Below are positions 62,270 to 64,000 of a stretch of DNA of 64,000 bases, piece by piece. Origin of the DNA: an uncultured Acetatifactor sp. (lineage in GTDB: Bacteria > Bacillota > Clostridia > Lachnospirales > Lachnospiraceae); assembly GCA_947588205.1 (NCBI GenBank), contig CANPYG010000001.1, positions 1 to 64,000 on the forward strand, read 5' to 3'. Below the pieces are notes generated by a model. That model did not search any database. It saw nothing but the letters and a program-made list of their open reading frames with translations, and had not been told where the DNA came from. Each line of letters begins with the position of its first letter. Positions within the stretch are counted from its first letter, which is position 1. Both the position numbers and the translations under genes were made by a program.

Positions 62270-63611
62270 CCCGCAGGGCTTTGCCCAGCTTTATCCCCAG
62301 CGACGCCGGATCTGCATTTTCCGGGAGCGTGCTGTCGTCAAAGCGCCCTTCTCCCGGCGCCTCCTTATACGGAATTCCCACAGCTTTCTCAAAAATCGCA
62401 AAACAACGCTCTGCAAGACGGATACATCTTAAATCCAACGCTTCCACATCCTGTAAGAGCCTCGCCCTGTGCATATATCCGCCGAAGCCGTCCGGAAGCC
62501 CTTCATAAAATACCCTGCCGTTATGATCCATAGCGCCTGCGGCGATCCGCCAGCGCAGACCCCTTTCCTTTTTAAGCAGACGTCCGCCCACAGCGCCCAC
62601 ATCTCTTCTGACAGCCAGGATGTCGGGATGGTAGTCGAGCCCATAAAAGCCCATATGCTCTTTCTGCACAGCCTCCGCATCCCACCCCATTCCATCGGCA
62701 AAATCCTGCAGGGCCAGGCGGCCGGCCTCATAGGCATACTTTTTGCTTTCCGGGTTCTGTGAGGTAGAGCCGGGATGACAACGCCAATGATAAAGCACCT
62801 TGGGAATGTGTATGATATTCCCCTTCTTTTTCAGGATTTCCGCCGAAGCCCTCAATACGAGATCATAATCCTGCGCGCCATCATATTCCCTTCTGAGCCT
62901 CAGCTTCTGCATCAGTTCCCGCCTGATCACCAGAAAATGGCAGATATAATTATTGGACAACAGCAGATCCAGATTGAAATCCGGCTTAAAATGCGGTTCA
63001 TAGAATCGATTACCGCCATCCCATTTATCCTCATCGGAATAGAGCATCTGAGGCTCCCTTCCGGTCTTTCTCCCCTCTTCAATCCGCTGCGCCATCTCAT
63101 ACAGGGCGTCCGGGGTCAACACATCATCATGATCCAATAACCCTATATAATCGCCTGATACCTCTGCCAAAGCCTGGTTTGTGTTGCCGGAAATCTGCAG
63201 GTTTTCCTTAAGCCGCAAATACCGCACCCTCATCTTCCCGATCCGCACAGAATCCTCTTCTGAGAATCTCCGGACAACGCGCTCTACGCTCTCATCTTCC
63301 GTGGCATCCGCAATGAGAAGCTCCAGCTTCCCATAGGTCTGGGCAAGCACGGACGCCATCATATCGCAAAGAAAGCCCTCCGGAGTTTTGAACGTGGGCA
63401 CCACAATGCTGAATAAAGGAGCATCCTCTCTGTTTCCGGCTCCCCGGGACTCTTTTTCCTGATCCTCAAGCTCCTTTTTTGTCGGTCCTGCATACTGATA
63501 TTTTATTTTCCTATAATCCTCAAGGCGCTCACATACTGCAAGAAATGTTTTTCTGACTCCATTTCGCTTCAGATATGTGAGCGTTCTCCTGCCGTCTGCC
63601 AATAGCTTCAA
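62220..63611 (-). CDS. Glycosyltransferase family 2
   Basis: 'FSIVVPTFKTPEGFLCDMMASVLAQTYGKLELLIADA', 'YIGLLDHDDVLTPDALYEM'. Confidence 0.9.
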   Translation of the reverse strand: MKLLADGRRTLTYLKRNGVRKTFLAVCERLEDYRKIKYQYAGPTKKELEDQEKESRGAGNREDAPLFSIVVPTFKTPEGFLCDMMASVLAQTYGKLELLIADATEDESVERVVRRFSEEDSVRIGKMRVRYLRLKENLQISGNTNQALAEVSGDYIGLLDHDDVLTPDALYEMAQRIEEGRKTGREPQMLYSDEDKWDGGNRFYEPHFKPDFNLDLLLSNNYICHFLVIRRELMQKLRLRREYDGAQDYDLVLRASAEILKKKGNIIHIPKVLYHWRCHPGSTSQNPESKKYAYEAGRLALQDFADGMGWDAEAVQKEHMGFYGLDYHPDILAVRRDVGAVGGRLLKKERGLRWRIAAGAMDHNGRVFYEGLPDGFGGYMHRARLLQDVEALDLRCIRLAERCFAIFEKAVGIPYKEAPGEGRFDDSTLPENADPASLGIKLGKALRDAGFLVCWDPGWVRKL

Positions 63612-63632
63612 GACGAATCACCCCGTAATATT

Positions 63633-64000
63633 TTACTTATAATAGCGATAGATTTCTTTTTGTGTAATTTTATCTGCCAGTTGACGCATGGATCCTATTA
63701 TATTTTCCCAGTTATCCTCTGTTATGCGGTTATCCCCCGCTGCCATGTGTTCCAGCATAAATTGATTGATCTCCGGACTATAATGGATCATATCCATATA
63801 ATTGTCTAGATCGCAAATGATATTTTCTTCCTTCTGGAAATAATAGACCTCCGTATTCGGATGCTTCAACAATGACGGCAGGGTCTGTTCCAAAATATAA
63901 AAGTCCTGTTCCAGCATTCCATTCACATATGCGCTGTCCCACCACAGCATAGAATAGGGAGGGATCAAAAATCTGTATTGGATTTCAGGATGCCCTTCTA
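63633..64000 (-). CDS. C-terminal part of an SGNH-like/uncharacterised cell-surface biosynthesis protein, truncated by window edge
   Basis: Frame stays open to the edge (…EGHPEIQYRFLIPPYSMLWWDSAYVNGMLEQ…); the listed start at 63968 is TTG and likely internal. Confidence 0.5.
   Translation of the reverse strand, partial: EGHPEIQYRFLIPPYSMLWWDSAYVNGMLEQDFYILEQTLPSLLKHPNTEVYYFQKEENIICDLDNYMDMIHYSPEINQFMLEHMAAGDNRITEDNWENIIGSMRQLADKITQKEIYRYYK

Overview
This 64 kb window looks like a chromosomal segment of a Gram-positive Clostridia, probably a Lachnospiraceae; that assignment is inferred from protein style only. Almost all genes are on the minus strand.

Main blocks:
(1) 291-15400: a large LacI-linked carbohydrate uptake operon with two permease pairs, two unusual solute-binding proteins, and DUF5696, YIP1 and NHL/TPR proteins. 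No ATPase is encoded.
(2) 15422-26143: housekeeping genes, including an FtsE-FtsX-M23 peptidase-S41 protease module, a CdaR/PucR-like regulator, a CvfB-like S1 protein, an acyl-ACP thioesterase, an ECF S-component with a structured attenuated leader, DUF3842 and an M3 oligoendopeptidase.
(3) About 26253-37423: an 11 kb accessory region between two identical tRNA-Gln(CTG) genes that share near-identical promoters. It carries an XRE/ABC pair, a GH88/105-like hydrolase, an AT-rich sub-island (XRE, frameshifted lipoprotein, two Sel1-repeat proteins, a JAMM/MPN protein, a Cys-rich mini-protein), an IS256-type remnant and a DUF4143-type ATPase between 100-bp direct repeats.
(4) 37529-52783: MFS transporter, toroid glycan enzyme, NUDIX-NUDIX-HAD fusion, phosphatase, and a dlt-like cluster that includes an Asp/Glu-racemase-family gene, followed upstream by a transglutaminase-like protein and an S8 protein lacking the catalytic Asp.
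(5) 52935-64000: metal P-type ATPase with HMA protein and a candidate SmtB-type operator, a ClpX-like ATPase, and surface polysaccharide genes.

Most interesting: the tRNA-bracketed AT-rich Sel1/JAMM island, the dlt-like cluster with its own racemase, the double-permease DUF5696/YIP1/NHL operon with its overlapping-palindrome operator, the structured ECF leader, and a dispersed palindromic repeat family. All family calls come from reading the sequence; no database search was run.
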